A stretch of DNA of 64,000 nt from Cristatella mucedo (taxonomy: Eukaryota; Bryozoa; Phylactolaemata; Cristatellidae). Shown piece by piece: positions 1 through 12,049 of this stretch; within the stretch, counting starts at the first letter, position 1, and every line of letters begins with the position of its first letter. Where the stretch lies: contig WPIO01000053.1 of the NCBI GenBank assembly GCA_009760855.2, forward strand, positions 1,629,501 to 1,693,500, read 5' to 3'. A program made the translations under genes and the position numbers. The notes beneath the pieces are model-generated. The model saw nothing but the letters and a program-made list of their open reading frames with translations. It was not told the DNA's origin and ran no database searches.

Positions 1-2
1 GC

Positions 3-58
3 GGGAGAGAGAGAGAGAGAGAGAGTGCGAGAGCGAGAGCGAAAGAGAGAGAAATAGA
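3..58. repeat. (GA)n-rich simple repeat
   Basis: The window opens with a run of GA dinucleotides that degrades into GAGC and GAAA variants. It is a plain purine/pyrimidine microsatellite with no coding meaning. Confidence 0.9.
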
Positions 59-477
59 GATCGTCACCGTCGCTTAAGTCTAGGAAATTGCGCACGCTTG
101 AATATGCAGAGGTAGTCGGGAGTCGCCTACCCCTGGCTGCGTCTTCTTGACATGAGGAGAGTAAGAAATATTTGTAACCTCGCAAGCACCTGCCTTCCGG
201 CGCTCAGTCGACGGTTGACCGAGCCATGCCTCACTGCAGTGCGGTTAAAGCACGCGCGGCCGCAAATGGGCGCCGAAAGCGACGATTTATTGCAGGTCGG
301 TTAATAAAGGATTCGCGCCGGCCGGCGAAAGCGCTTTACGCGCGGTGCGCACAGGTCTGCCTGAGTTTAGCTATCGAACTCCCGAAGCTCGGATGTGACA
401 ACTCTCCCGTATGCCTGCAGTCGCTAGCCATGGCATCGAGCCCAATGGTGGACCGCTGCAGCATAACAAGATAATAG

Positions 478-596
478 TAATAATAATAACAATTCAATCG
501 CGTTTCATTCGCAGCAGCAAATGTAAAACTCATAGAAAGACATTGAGTTCTCTGAGGGAGATGTATCTAGTGCACTATTGTTATTATTCTCCTTTT
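478..596 (+). mobile_element. LINE family A 3' tail, decayed
   Basis: The sequence follows the family A 3' end: CAGCAAATGTAAA, then a diverged hairpin (GAAAGACATTGAGTTCTCTG), then a tail rich in ATT. AAT/ATT-rich sequence also precedes it. Only the last ~100 bp of the element is present. No gene was recognised in the surrounding 60-1240 stretch. Confidence 0.6.
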
Positions 597-1240
597 TATC
601 ATTATCCTACGAGCGGCCAACAGCTTGTAGCTTGTGGAACACAACTTCGCAGTTCAGATTGCGTAGCTGTTCGTCGCCATAGGTCGCCACAGCTCTCGTG
701 CTCTCGAAGCCTGAGTCTCGCTGAAGCTACTGAAGCTGCAGCCCCGAGCTCTATCAGTGATACTGCTTTATTGTCTCCCATCTGAACTCCTGAACTCCTG
801 GGCGTAGTTTCTATTCTCTCGGATCCAACTCTTAGTGTTGTTTCTTAGATTTTTAGTCTCCTTTTAATTCGCTCTAAACCCTCGGCTGATGGTATTCCTG
901 CGCCTGCACACCAGCCTCGCGCCTTACATAATGCAGCGTGTTAGATGATGGCTATTCTCGCTATTATATTGCTGATGGCTATTCTCGCGCCAGCCTATCA
1001 GCCCAGCCTCACGGTTAATGTAAAGCACTAGTCGGTTCACATCCTGACCGCGTCGTCTGCCCAAGGCTACATCCTAACCTGAGTAGATCTCGCTGCTGTC
1101 ACATTTCCGCAGCACTCTGCTCCGGTTAACTAATGGTTCCCTCTCTCGGTGTTCTACATGGCTAGGTCAGCACTAGAGGTTGCTCTATGCGCCCTACTTA
1201 AACCCACTAGGGAAAAGGCTCACATCGTTGCGAGCTGCCT
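597..1240. other. No gene recognised
   Basis: This stretch has no long frame with protein-like composition. A phrase of about 18 bp, 'gatggctattctcgc', occurs twice near 946-988. The rest is unassigned intergenic sequence. Confidence 0.5.
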
Positions 1241-1425
1241 ATAATAATAATTGTCCATTTGATAAAGCGCCCTCAGAGAACTCAGTCTCTCTTTCGAGGC
1301 ACTTTACATTTGCTGCAAAGGAAGCACGATCGAAAGGTCAGTGGTAGCAGGCTCAATAAACAACAAGAACAACATGGATAGGAGTTATATGCACACGGTC
1401 AGCTTGCACTTAAAGTTAGTAGACA
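1241..1425 (-). mobile_element. LINE family A 3' end, 5'-truncated
   Basis: Read on the minus strand, the segment ends in the family A hairpin and an (ATT)n tail, seen on plus as ATAATAATAATT followed by TTGATAAAGCGCCCTCAGAG. The 3' untranslated stretch with its TGTGCATG-type repeats lies to the right. No reverse-transcriptase sequence remains. Confidence 0.75.
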
Positions 1426-2020
1426 GAGGTTGCCTGAGAGTTGCCCTTGAGAGCACATTTATGTTTAATAGTTTCATCCAGCACACTTGATTAAGTGGTG
1501 GCCGATCAATTAATGAATAAATTCATTTACTATAACTTGGCAACGAGTTTCAAACGAGATTTAGAGCAAAAAATATGCGTAGAAACTGATCCGCTACAAG
1601 CTTCCTTGCAAGAGACGTTCTAAGCAATGCTGATCTGGGTAGGGCCTAGTTAGGGCACGTTCTCCTCATCTGGGGAGCTCTTAAAAAGTACGGGTACGAC
1701 TAGATTGGGTCTTTGGTAATTTCCTTCTGCTATCTATGGCTTGCATCTCCTTTCGGCGCCGATGAAGCCCAGGCACGCCCATTCCCAAACCCTAACCCAT
1801 TCTCGCCGTTCTTATAAGGCTCGCTTCTTATCCGGCTCACCGAGCTCCCCTTTTCGGCCTTTTTCGACTACTCGGGAAACTCGGAGTCCTTTCCCCAGCT
1901 TCCCGGCGTCAGATCGTCGTTCCTTGAACTAAATTGAATTCAGCCTGTGACCGAGCCTACGGTTAGCACCGAAAGTCAAAAAATCACACACGGTTTTTGT
2001 CACTGCCTGCACGGACTTTG
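1426..2020. other. No gene recognised
   Basis: Mixed intergenic sequence. The short open frame at 1741-1932 is Pro/Ser-rich and resembles nothing identifiable, so it is not called as a gene. Confidence 0.5.
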
Positions 2021-2021
2021 C

Positions 2022-2730
2022 ATTCTCCACAGTCAAGTCTGCCTACTTTCAGCTACATAACGTTGCTAAAATTCGGGCTTGTTTAGATAATGAGACCACG
2101 TCCAAGTTGGTCCATGCATTTGTGAAATCCCGTCCTGACTTCTGCAACTCACTGCTTGCTGGCCTACCGGCATGTGCAATCAGGCGATTACAGCTGGTGC
2201 AAAATTCCGCAGCTAGGCTTGTCTGTCGTGAGCGTCTCAGGTGCCACATCACACCACTTCTCGCCGACCTGCACTGGCTACCAGTCAAAAAACGGATCGA
2301 CTTGAAGGCTTTGTCGCTCACTTTTAGGTCACTTCATTCTTTAGCTCCAGCCTATCTCTCAGATCTATTCCCCCACCAGGCCAAGAAACGTACCACCCGC
2401 TTTTCGGAATCCAACAGTCTACCAATACCTCGTACAAACCTCAAATCCTTTGGAGATCGTGCATTGAGTTAGTATGCTCCCAAAGCCTGGAACTCCCTCC
2501 CGACTTGCGTCAGAACATCCCGTGACTTGACCACATTTGAAAAGAACTTAAACACACATATTTAGGACAGCATTTAGTGGGACCCTGTGATTTGTCCTTC
2601 ACGTGCCTATGGGTGCTGAAACTGTGCATGTCACCCCTAACCATGTTATTCATGTTGTTTATCAAGCATGATCTTACTCACCATTCAATCGCGTTTCCCT
2701 ATGCAGCAAATATAAAGCGCATGAAAAGAG

Positions 2731-2731
<1 letters not shown>
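2022..2731 (+). mobile_element. LINE family A, C-terminal RT fragment
   Basis: The plus strand encodes the end of an L2/CR1-type reverse transcriptase polyprotein. Recognisable phrases are [14 protein letters not shown], [15 protein letters not shown], LLADLHWLPVKxRID and APAYLSDLFP. The frame is broken by a stop near 2469 and a frameshift beyond it. The 3' untranslated part follows, but the terminal hairpin is cut off at the (AAT)n tract. It is a 5'-truncated dead copy. Confidence 0.88.
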
Positions 2732-2765
<34 letters not shown>

Positions 2766-2827
2766 TCACTTGATAAAGCGCCCTCAGAGAACTTAATATC
2801 TCTCTAGGTGCTTTACATTTGCTATAG
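2731..2827 (-). mobile_element. LINE family A 3' tail, tail-to-tail with neighbour
   Basis: An (AAT)n tract is followed by the reverse complement of the family A terminal hairpin (AAAGCGCC ... GGTGCTTT) and CATTTGCT. It abuts the plus-strand copy on its left, so two 3' ends meet at one microsatellite. Confidence 0.85.
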
Positions 2828-2950
2828 TAGCAACGGTTCGTTTACAAAAATGCCGATGCTGACCGTGCTGCATCCGCTGTTCGTGGCACCAAGCAAAGAC
2901 TACAGAGCACAGAAAAGACAGCTTTCAACAATCATTGGCAAACACGTGCT

Positions 2951-3014
2951 CTTTGAGTTCTCTGAGGGCGCTTTATCAAGTGCATTATTATTATTATTAT
3001 TATCATTATCATTT
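2951..3014 (+). mobile_element. LINE family A 3' tail
   Basis: GAGTTCTCTGAGGGCGCTTT and ATCAAGTGC precede an (ATT)n run. This is the terminal hairpin half and tail only, on the plus strand. Confidence 0.8.
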
Positions 3015-3208
3015 ATACCTCATGAGCTATAGGCGCATCGGTCCTAGTCAGCTTTCATCGAGCGTCAATGGATTTCGTTTTCCTGCACACGTGACCGATT
3101 CTCTTTTCATTCTCCGGTGCCTTTTACTAATCAGGTGTCATGCTAATCCGTGGCCCTGAATCTAAGAGTTACCTGCCTTGCTTGTCATTAACCATTTATT
3201 AGCCGCGC

Positions 3209-3365
3209 ATGTTGGGCCCATGCGCCTAACGTGCTCGCCTTAACCAAGATCAAGGTGATTGTATTTGATGACCAAGGTCGTGAGCTTGAGCCCGATAGCA
3301 TATGTGAAACGTCTGAATGAAGATCAAGTTCTCTTGGGCACCACCAAAATAAATACTATTTGTTT
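3209..3365 (+). mobile_element. SINE1 (tRNA-derived head, A-like tail), decayed
   Basis: The order matches other SINE1 copies: a pol III A-box-like region with GCTCGCCTTAACC, a B-box-like GTCGTGAGCTTGAGCCC, then ATATGTGAA, AAGTTCTCTTGGGC and an A/T-rich tail. The B box is mutated, so this is an old copy. Confidence 0.65.
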
Positions 3366-3384
3366 CTTTTATTATTGGTTCTCT

Positions 3385-3945
3385 TGCAGCAAGCTGTAAA
3401 GCGCTTGAATTGAAATAAAGTATTACTAAATACGTATTATGATTTTTCTACAAACAGAAGCAGAAAATACGGCACCAGTCTCCCCATAAAATGTATGGCT
3501 TTGTCAAGGCCAATACGCGATGGCATTGGCTCGCTGCAAAGCTGAATCCCTGACTGTCGCTCGATTGAGAAGTATAGAATTAGATATCTAACTAAAACTT
3601 CGCAGATCTAAAACCGTAGAAAAGCATCACCTTTAGGTAGAAAGAAGCGCATGTCTAGCAATGACTCTGACTGTGGTGCCCAGAGGCGAAGCCAGAATCG
3701 GAGCTCCCGGGGTTGCGCGGGTGGTCTGTGGGTGGTGGAGCCCCCCTGTAAAGTAATGTAATTTGGTCTGGGGGCTTCCCCCCAGAGCCTGCAGTAAGCG
3801 AAAATTGGCCGACATGACGCCGAAATGATCAGTCCGATTGGCCGTGGCCGCTGGCCGTCCAACCGGGCGTCGGACTTGGCTCCCATCTATCAAGCCACAG
3901 GGTGGCAGCTGCCACCCGTGGTATGGTAGATGGGATGCTTAGCCT
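3385..3945. other. Intergenic; possible short L2-like tail at the left edge
   Basis: GCTGTAAAGCGCTTGAATTG at about 3390-3412 recalls L2-type 3' ends, but it is too short to place in a family. The remainder, including overlapping minus-strand frames at 3608-3893, shows no recognisable protein. Confidence 0.4.
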
Positions 3946-4182
3946 GGCGGGTGAGTATTTCTGATAGGTAGACAGAAGTCAAAGAATGAAGGGACCTGAA
4001 AGTGAGCGATAAAACCTTAAAGTTGATGCGTTGCTAGACTGGGAGCCAGGGCAGGTCGGCGACAAGTGGCGTGATGTGGTAACTGGGACGCTCACGACAG
4101 ACAAGCCTAGCTGCAGAATTTTGCACCAGCTGTAAGCACTCGATCGCACTGGCCTGTCTACCAGTAAGCAGTGAGTTGCACA
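3946..4182 (-). mobile_element. LINE family A, RT C-terminal fragment
   Basis: The minus strand contains decayed versions of the family A phrases: LLTGRQASAIECLQLVQNSAARLVC, the cell of sequence encoding the HW-LP-x3-RID region, and the sequence before the 3' UTR. Both ends are truncated and the frame is disrupted. Confidence 0.8.
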
Positions 4183-4816
4183 AGCCGAAATGAAAATTCA
4201 CTTATCTAAACTCAGCGATGCAATACGACGTGAAAAGGCCATGAGTTTGAGCAAGTTTTTAAGGCCGTTGTAGCTACATGTTTTATGAATCATATGACCC
4301 TCGCATGTACATGGAGCCGCAAATTTTGTGAACCTGCCTGCTCCTGTCGCTAGTAATCCCTCCCCTCTTACTACTAGTCCCTCCCACCATTCGAGAGTCG
4401 CAGACTATTTTGTGTATCTAATGGGATGGCAGATAAACTGAGATCCGCCTGTGGTGAGATGTGCAGAAATCTAGTCAGTCTAGGAGTTATCCGGACACAA
4501 GCCCTAGGAATATTGGATCGATAGTAACATTTGATGGGAGTGGGGGGATACTCTTGTACAGCTTTGGAAAATAAATCAGCCCGATAGCGAAAGTCGCCAA
4601 ATTGGAGGTCAGCTCGGTCAGAAATAGAGACTTTAAAGTTGCCAGTGCAAGGAAACGGTGATTGTTGATATGTCCAGCCGAAATGAGGTCGCACAAATCT
4701 GAAATGAAGCGTCTTAGTAATGGCTCGGCAGCGATAGACGACTGCCTGCTGCACTGGCTGCTGGCCGATGGAGGGGCTCAACTGCATGAAGGGCTGAGAT
4801 TCAGGAGGAGAGATTC

Positions 4817-4915
4817 TTAGATTGTCCTTCGAATCTCAGAGATTCGAAGGACAATCTAAAGAATTCTACAATCTAAGATCTAAATTCTACAATCTCAGAG
4901 ATTCGAAGGACAATC
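4817..4915. repeat. 21-bp near-perfect palindrome plus direct repeat
   Basis: Arms 4817-4837 and 4839-4859 are reverse complements separated by one base. Half of the palindrome is repeated directly at 4893-4915, and ATTCTACAATCT occurs twice in between. This would extrude as a hairpin in single strands. Its origin is unknown. Confidence 0.9.
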
Positions 4916-5314
4916 GCCTCGTGGCGACTGCAGTTGGCGTCTTAGATTCATATCCTAGAGCGGGCGGAAATCGTCACTATGTACAGCGAGTTTCAATTAG
5001 CGGAAAGAAGTGGCATTGGCTATCGTGGAGCGGCTTGTATATTTCAGCCATATCTAGGACGCGGCGGCGCGAACTTAACAGGGCGTCGTCAAGGATCGTT
5101 TAATTAATTACATTAATATCCATGTATACGGGGGTTAATGGCTTGTGCTACTCAAATTTCGAAGCCACATTTTAAAAAGTTGTTCATACGTAGGTAGGGC
5201 TGAATGGACAGCATTTAGCTTAGACTAATCGCTAGGAAGCAGGGAATATACATCCGGTTTTCTCACTCCAAGATCCCCTCACCCTTCCGCCCCTACTTAC
5301 CTACTTCCGTTTTA

Positions 5315-5540
5315 CTCCGAATCAAGCTAAGTATCGTACCGCCCGATTTTATGACTCAAATCGCTTTATTTCGCCAAAAACCAGCTTCACATCTTTTGGA
5401 GACCACGCCTTTAGCTCACATGCTCCCGAAGCTTGGAACTCACTCCTAATTGACGTCGTCACATCCACTGCCCCTACGAAATTTAGAAAGATGCTGAGAG
5501 ACACACCTTTTCCTCAAAGTGATACGTGCTGGCGCTACGA
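5315..5540 (+). mobile_element. LINE family A-like RT fragment, heavily decayed
   Basis: The plus strand carries degraded forms of the segment running from the 'HQAKHRTTRF' region through 'GDRAFSSYAPKAWNSLP' to the 'LKTHLF' end. Stops and frameshifts are frequent. Confidence 0.7.
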
Positions 5541-6339
5541 AAGTTAATACTAACTACATGGACATGCGTCCTTCACAGCATATGCAGTGACAGAGCGAAG
5601 GGGTTCGGGGCGCGGGGGGGGGGGCAGTTATCCCTTAGTCTAGTCAGGCTTCCGGGCGAAGCCTGCTACCAGCATGCGTAACGCGCTAGGGGGAGCCAGA
5701 ATAAAAAAGGAAAAGGTTAACTTCCTTACGTCAGCTCCGGTCAGGTGCTTTGCGACAAGCGCGTACCAACGATCTCAGAACGTTAATCGCTTCACACCGC
5801 GGCTTTAAAAATGCTGCCCCCTTTCTCTATGCCCCAGGGCCACTCTCCCATCACCCTCTTAATGCTAAAATGGCGACGACAGGCTAGATCAACTAGGCTA
5901 TGGCAGCTGGACGATTTATGGTTATTTAGAAACTGAAGAGATTGCGTGATATCTACGAACAGCTATGCGACAACTAGACGGAGTTGCGTGCGCCAAACTG
6001 GCGCCGACACTGAGCCAGAGATAACAGCTTCACGGCACTCACCTAGCTTCCGCCAGGGTTAGCACCGTTAAGAGAGCGGTGTTTGCGGCCTAGTGGTGCC
6101 CCCTGGCGCGGGAGCCGCTGCGCTACATTCGTAACGATATGTTATCGAAAACTATAGCCTCCCTTCCCGATATGCGGCACCGCCATCTGGCGTTCAATAT
6201 CCGCCCCATACAGTGCAGGCGTTCCCCTATCCTGACTGCGGGCACACCGCCATCGCAATTACGGTATGCCGTTCGCAGGCACTGCAAGCAGCCAGCACAA
6301 TTAGGATCGGGCCGATGCTTGGCGTACCGTTGCGACACC
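5541..6339. other. No gene recognised
   Basis: Intergenic sequence with a short poly-G run near 5613-5624. No family A or B similarity and no protein-like frame was seen. Confidence 0.45.
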
Positions 6340-6341
6340 GT

Positions 6342-6362
6342 CACACACGCACACACACATAC

Positions 6363-6430
<68 letters not shown>

Positions 6431-6531
6431 ACACACACACACACGCACACACACACGCACACACGCGCGCGCGCGCGCGCACACTTGCGCACACACACAC
6501 ACACACACACATACACACATATATATATATA
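6342..6531. repeat. (CA)n-(CG)n-(TA)n compound microsatellite
   Basis: A long CA tract is interrupted by GCAC and a CG-alternating run, then ends in TA repeats. Long frames across it encode only Thr-His or Cys-Val repeats and are artefacts. Confidence 0.95.
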
Positions 6532-6580
6532 TTTCAACCGTGTGTCATCATGAAAATCGCAGCCCATATTGCGCTCGGCA

Positions 6581-6605
6581 AGAGAGAGAGAGAGAGAGAG
6601 AGAGG
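6581..6605. repeat. (GA)n microsatellite
   Basis: A short AGAGAG run. It is separate from the compound CA/TA tract to its left. Confidence 0.9.
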
Positions 6606-6700
6606 AGGAATTGTGAAAAGAATTAGACCAAGCAGATATCCCCGAGGGACTCATAATTAAGCCTTTCTAGGATGACTTGTTTTTCGTTGACATCAGTGGT

Positions 6701-6862
6701 TTAATAATAATATAATATAATAAAATTCATTTTTATAGCGCCCAAGAGAACTAAATCTCTATTTAGGCGCTTCACATATGCCTCAGGGCTCGAGCCCACG
6801 ACCTCAGCCAGACCTTAGTCGGGGCAACCACCTTAACCGCTGGACCAACCCAGCCCAGCTCG
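6701..6862 (-). mobile_element. SINE1, well preserved tRNA-like head
   Basis: On the minus strand the head reads GGTTGGTCCAGCGGTTAAGG (A-box region) and, further on, GAGGTCGTGGGCTCGAGCCC (B box). These are the spacing and motifs of a tRNA pol III promoter. The body then continues into CATATGTGAAGCGCC, AGAGATTTAGTTCTCTTGGG, CGCTAT and an A/T-rich tail. The 3' part resembles the family A LINE hairpin, which implies shared retrotransposition. Confidence 0.85.
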
Positions 6863-7080
6863 TTTTGAATTCTCCTACTGGGATAGGATACATTAACCGC
6901 TGAAAGCCAGTGCTAATGATACACAGACAGGCCTATAGGCGCCGAGTAAGGACTTTGTGACCAACAGCGTCAATCATCACCGAGATTTTATACGAGGTTT
7001 TTTTTATCATGAAGGCATGCATATATGCTTCAATGGCTGGACTAAAAGCTAGCAACATCTAAGACAAGTAAAAGCCGCTG

Positions 7081-7155
7081 CTAACCGGAAGCTTACTAAC
7101 CGGAAGCTTGCTAACCGGAAGCTTGCTAACCGGAAGCTATCTAACCGGAAGCTTG
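7081..7155. repeat. 15-bp tandem repeat, five units
   Basis: The unit CTAACCGGAAGCTTG is repeated five times with one or two substitutions per unit. Each unit but one contains AAGCTT. Confidence 0.95.
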
Positions 7156-7518
7156 CTGAGAGTAATGCTGTAATTATTATTGGGCCGGGACTTTCGTGTG
7201 CTATTATCGGCAGCATCAATGAAATTTTATGTGCAAAAATCCTCAATGAACGCAATCCAGGTTAATGGAGAGAATGTCAGCAGTCAACTAAATCCCGTAA
7301 GCTGATGAACAGATACTGTACTCGGTTATCTAGTGTGATGCCAATCGTTCAAACGTCTTGGATAAGATTGACAGAAGGAGACCGGATGAATCTTTCTTAG
7401 GTTCTCAGGATCTAGGGTCAGCTTCTGCATGAGCGATGTGACAGTAGCCGTTTACAGAGTGGCAGGGGCTTCGCCGATAATCAGGGACGCAATTCACAAA
7501 AATGGATGTGGTGGGATG
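7156..7518. other. No gene recognised
   Basis: Intergenic sequence between the 15-bp tandem array and a LINE family A tail. No coding or repeat assignment could be made. Confidence 0.45.
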
Positions 7519-8190
7519 CAATAATGATAACAATAATAAAAATGCACTTGATAAAGCACCCTCAGAGAATTTAATCTCTCTCTAAGCGCTTTACATTTGC
7601 TGCAAAGGGAAGCACGATTGAATCGCGAGTAATATCATGCTTGATAAACAACATGAATAACATGGTTAGGGTTGACATGCACAAGGTCAGCATGCAAATG
7701 TGGTTAGTGGCAACATGCACAGTGTCAGCACGCATAAGCACATGAAGGACGAATCACAGGGATCCACTAAATGCTGTCTTAAATAGGTGTGTTTTCAAGT
7801 TCCTTTTAAATGTGGTCAGGTTAGGGGATGTTCTGACGCAGGTCGGGAGAAAGTTCCAGGCTTTGGGAGCATACGAAATAAATGCACGCTCTCCAAAGGA
7901 TTTAAGGTATGTAGGAGTTATTTGTAGACTGTTGGATTCCGAAAAGCGGGTGGTACCATGCTTGGCCTGATGGGGGAGTAAATCTGAGAGATAGGCTGGA
8001 GCCATAGAATGAAGGGACCTAAAAGTGAGCGACAAAACCTTGAAGTAAATCCGTAGCTTGACTGGTAGCCAGTGCAGGTCGGCGAGAAGTGGAGTAATGT
8101 GGCAACTGTGACGGTCACGACAAAAAAGCCTAGCTGCAGAGTTTTGCACGAGCTGCACTCGCCTAATCGCACATGCCGGTAGGCCAGCGT
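7519..8190 (-). mobile_element. LINE family A, 3' half (split by family B)
   Basis: On the minus strand this holds the RT C-terminus from LQLVQNSAARLFCRD through LLADLHWLPVKLRI, APAYLSDLLPHQAKH and the terminal LKTHLFKTAFSGSL with its stop. The 3' UTR, hairpin and (ATT)n tail follow. The reading frame at 7754-8158 is intact, so the copy is relatively young. It continues beyond 9611 after an inserted element. Confidence 0.92.
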
Positions 8191-9611
8191 ATGTATGTAT
8201 GTATCTCCGTCAGTAACTCCACAAAGTCATAAAGACCATGTGGGTGTTACGCAGGAGAGTTTTGTATAGAACACTCACAGCCTAAGCGGCTTTCGGTACG
8301 CATTCGGTAGCCAACAGACTTCGTCTCACGCAACAAAGAGAAAGTGGGAAGCATAGCAGAGTCAGGAGAGCAGTTGAGGTAGTGAGTAGCATAGAAGTAG
8401 CAGTTCAGGACCGCTGAAAAAGATGTGCCAAAGCCGGCAGTTGGAGAGTAGATGTTGCATAAGAATCGTGGAAGCGAGTTCCACAGTCTAGGACCTGCAG
8501 AGCTAAAGCTTCTGTCACCAACTGTCTTTAAGCGGAGGAATGGGACAGCTAATTAATTATCCACACAGGACCTGAGGGCATGAACAGGCTGAAACTGATG
8601 CAGCAGTTCAGCTAGGTATGAAGGAGCCAAGCCGTGGCGGGCCTTGTGGGTCAGCGTAAGAACTTTGCTCTGTATCCTTTGCTCAACCGGCAACCATCCT
8701 AGCTCTTCCAGCAAAGGTGACACGTGCTCAAACCGCTAGGACTTGAAGACCAGCCTTGCAGCCAGATTCATAGTCCGCTGTAGTGGCATAATAGCTTTCT
8801 TTGGCAGCCCAGCCAAAAGGGAATTACAATAATCAAGCCGAGACAGAACTAAAGAGCTAGTTAAATTTTTTACAAGCCACTGTGGGAGACAGCTTCTAAT
8901 CTTGGATAGGGATCGGATGTGATGGCTAGCTGTAGAGGCAGTCTTCTGAATGAAGCTTTTGAAATTGAGGCAGCTGTCGAACACAACACCTAGATTACGA
9001 GCACGTGGTGAAGGTCGCACAATAGCATCACCTATTAGAACAGCAAAGTCTTTTAATCCAGCCACACACTTAGGGTGTCCTATGAGAAGCAGTTCGGTTT
9101 TATCGTCATTTAATTTCAGGAAGTTTTCCGACATCCAGGATCGAATATCGGCAAGGCAAGCATTCAGTTTTTTTGTTGCTGCAGCAGATTCCGACGGTTT
9201 AAATGACAAATACAACTGAGTATCGTCAGCATAGAAGAGATATCCTATTCATGGGCCTTAATCACTTTTCCCAGAGGTTGCGTATAAATGGAGAACAGCA
9301 AGGGACCAAGTACAGACCCTTGAGGGACTCCACAGGTGACCCTTCTCATGTCTGAGACCTGACCCCCACACGACACGGATTGAACACGATCAGAAAAGTA
9401 TGATTTAAACCACGCCAGTGCTTCGTCTGCCAGATCGTTGTTCTCAATCGTTCAAGCAGAACTTCGTGATCTATGGTGTCGAAGGCAGCAGACAGATCTA
9501 GCAGAGCTAAGGCAGTGACATTCCCGTCGTCGTTGCCACGTAGAATGTCATTGTTAACACGGAGGAGAGCAGTTTCAGTAGAGTGCTGCCTCTTGAAACC
9601 TGATTGAAATG
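8191..9611 (-). mobile_element. LINE family B inserted in family A
   Basis: This minus-strand element starts (5' end, at right) inside the RT domain with a FQSGFKRQHSTETAL-type motif and LLDLSAAFDTIDHEVLL. It then shows the PQGSVLGPLLF motif, the catalytic YADDTQLY box, LNDDKTELLLIGHP and [17 protein letters not shown]. It ends in CTGACGGAGATAC and a TATG/ATAC-type tail at 8191-8202. The 5 bp AGCGT flanks it at 8186-8190 and 9612-9616 as a target-site duplication. The longest intact frame is 8736-9215. No endonuclease domain is present. Confidence 0.92.
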
Positions 9612-10300
9612 AGCGTGCAGTGAGTTGCAGAAGTCGAGACGGGATGTCACGAATGCATGGACCAACTTAGACGTGGTATTCTTATCTAAGCAAGCCCGAA
9701 TTTTAGCAATGTTGTGAAGCTGAAAATAGGCAGATTTGACTGTGGAGCTGAAATGGTCGTCTAACGAGAGGTCGCTTTGGAATATTACACTTAGATTTCG
9801 AGCTGATTCAACTGGAGATATGCTAGCAGAGCCAATTTTGAGCGCCAGCCTTTCCAATTTCTGAATCATACTGGGTTTGCCCATAACTAGTAAGTTAGTT
9901 TTATCATCATTTAATTTTAGGAAATTTGCTGCTATCCATGTGCGGACGTCATCAATACATGCAGCAAGTGAGTTGGGAGAATTCGAGGTGCTCGAAGGCT
10001 GGGAGGGATGAAAGCAAAGATACAACTGAGTGTCATCCACATAGAAGTGAAAGCCTAGATTGTGCTTGGCAATCACATCAGCAAGAGGCAGAGTATAAAC
10101 CGTGAAAAGCACCGGACCTAGCACGGAGCCCTGAGGTGCCCCATATTTCAGAGGTACCTCGGATGATCTTTGTCCATTCACGTCAATACTCTGGAGTCTC
10201 CCACTGAGATAGGACCTGAACCACTGTAGAGCAGTGCCAGTGATGCCCAGGCGAGATGAGAGGCGCTCTAGAAGAACTTTGTGCAATGGGGCCATGCCTC
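9612..10300 (-). mobile_element. LINE family A, 5' half of split copy
   Basis: This is the upstream RT part of the copy that resumes at 8190. It encodes LQWFRSYLSGRLQ, the YGAPQGSVLGPVLF motif, the catalytic box FYVDDTQLYLCF (YVDD rather than the more usual YADD), LNDDKTNLLVMGKP and the SRLDFCNSL phrase, where the insertion cut it. The frame is open from about 9507 to 10295, but its last codons lie in the family B insert. Sequence upstream of the RT palm is missing. Confidence 0.92.
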
Positions 10301-10362
10301 TTATAAGTAGAACAGCTTGGGAAATATTAAAAATATTGCAGGTCCTTTTAGCCTGCGAGACA

Positions 10363-10692
10363 TAATTAATGAAGATAACAATTCATTTGTATAGCGCCAC
10401 CACAAAGCTTAATCTCTTTCAAGGCACTTTATATATGCTGTTAAAGTGGCAGGCTCAACTGGTTACTGGTATATGCACAGTGTGAATATGCAGAATACGG
10501 TTAATGGTAACATGCACATTGTCAACATGCAAAACTAGTTAGTGGTAGCATGCCAAGTGTCAGCATGCATACGCATACAAAAGACAAATCACAAGGAAGC
10601 AGTAAATGCTGTTAGAAACAGATGTGCTATTACCTTTTCCTAAACGCTGTCAATTCAGGGGACGTCGTGACGTCAGTCGAGAGTGAGTTAAA
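10363..10692 (-). mobile_element. LINE family A 3' UTR and tail, decayed
   Basis: AACAATTCATTTGTATAGCG and CTTAATCTCTTTCAAGGC represent the hairpin and tail on the reverse strand. They are followed by the TGTGCA-type 3' UTR repeats and the terminal coding codons. The tail lacks a clean (AAT)n tract. Confidence 0.75.
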
Positions 10693-10734
10693 AAATAAAC
10701 CCTAATACATGCTAATTTAACCGGCTGTTCTTGC

Positions 10735-10825
10735 ATAACGGCAGAAGAGCATCGCCACCCCTTGCAGCGGCAATAAAGGACCACTACCGCAAGATTCGAA
10801 CTCACGACCTTGAGGTCGTGAGCTT
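10735..10825 (-). mobile_element. SINE2 fragment (tRNA-derived)
   Basis: The minus strand shows GGTCGTGAGTTCGAATC, a B-box-like motif, followed by TGCGGTAGTGGTCCTTTATT. The same order occurs at 25744-25830 and 50560-50700. The A-box side is mostly lost. Confidence 0.65.
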
Positions 10826-11998
<1,173 letters not shown>

Positions 11999-12049
11999 TT
12001 AGGGCCAGGTTGAAGTACGCGAGCACCTGCCATATGGTGGCCCACAGCT

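Noticed and set aside
6123-6660. Long overlapping frames with Thr-His, Cys-Val and Arg-Glu repeats
   Set aside because: They are translations of CA, GA and TA microsatellites. The same applies to frames at 11664-12312, 20431-20742, 25655-26048 and 27673-28119.
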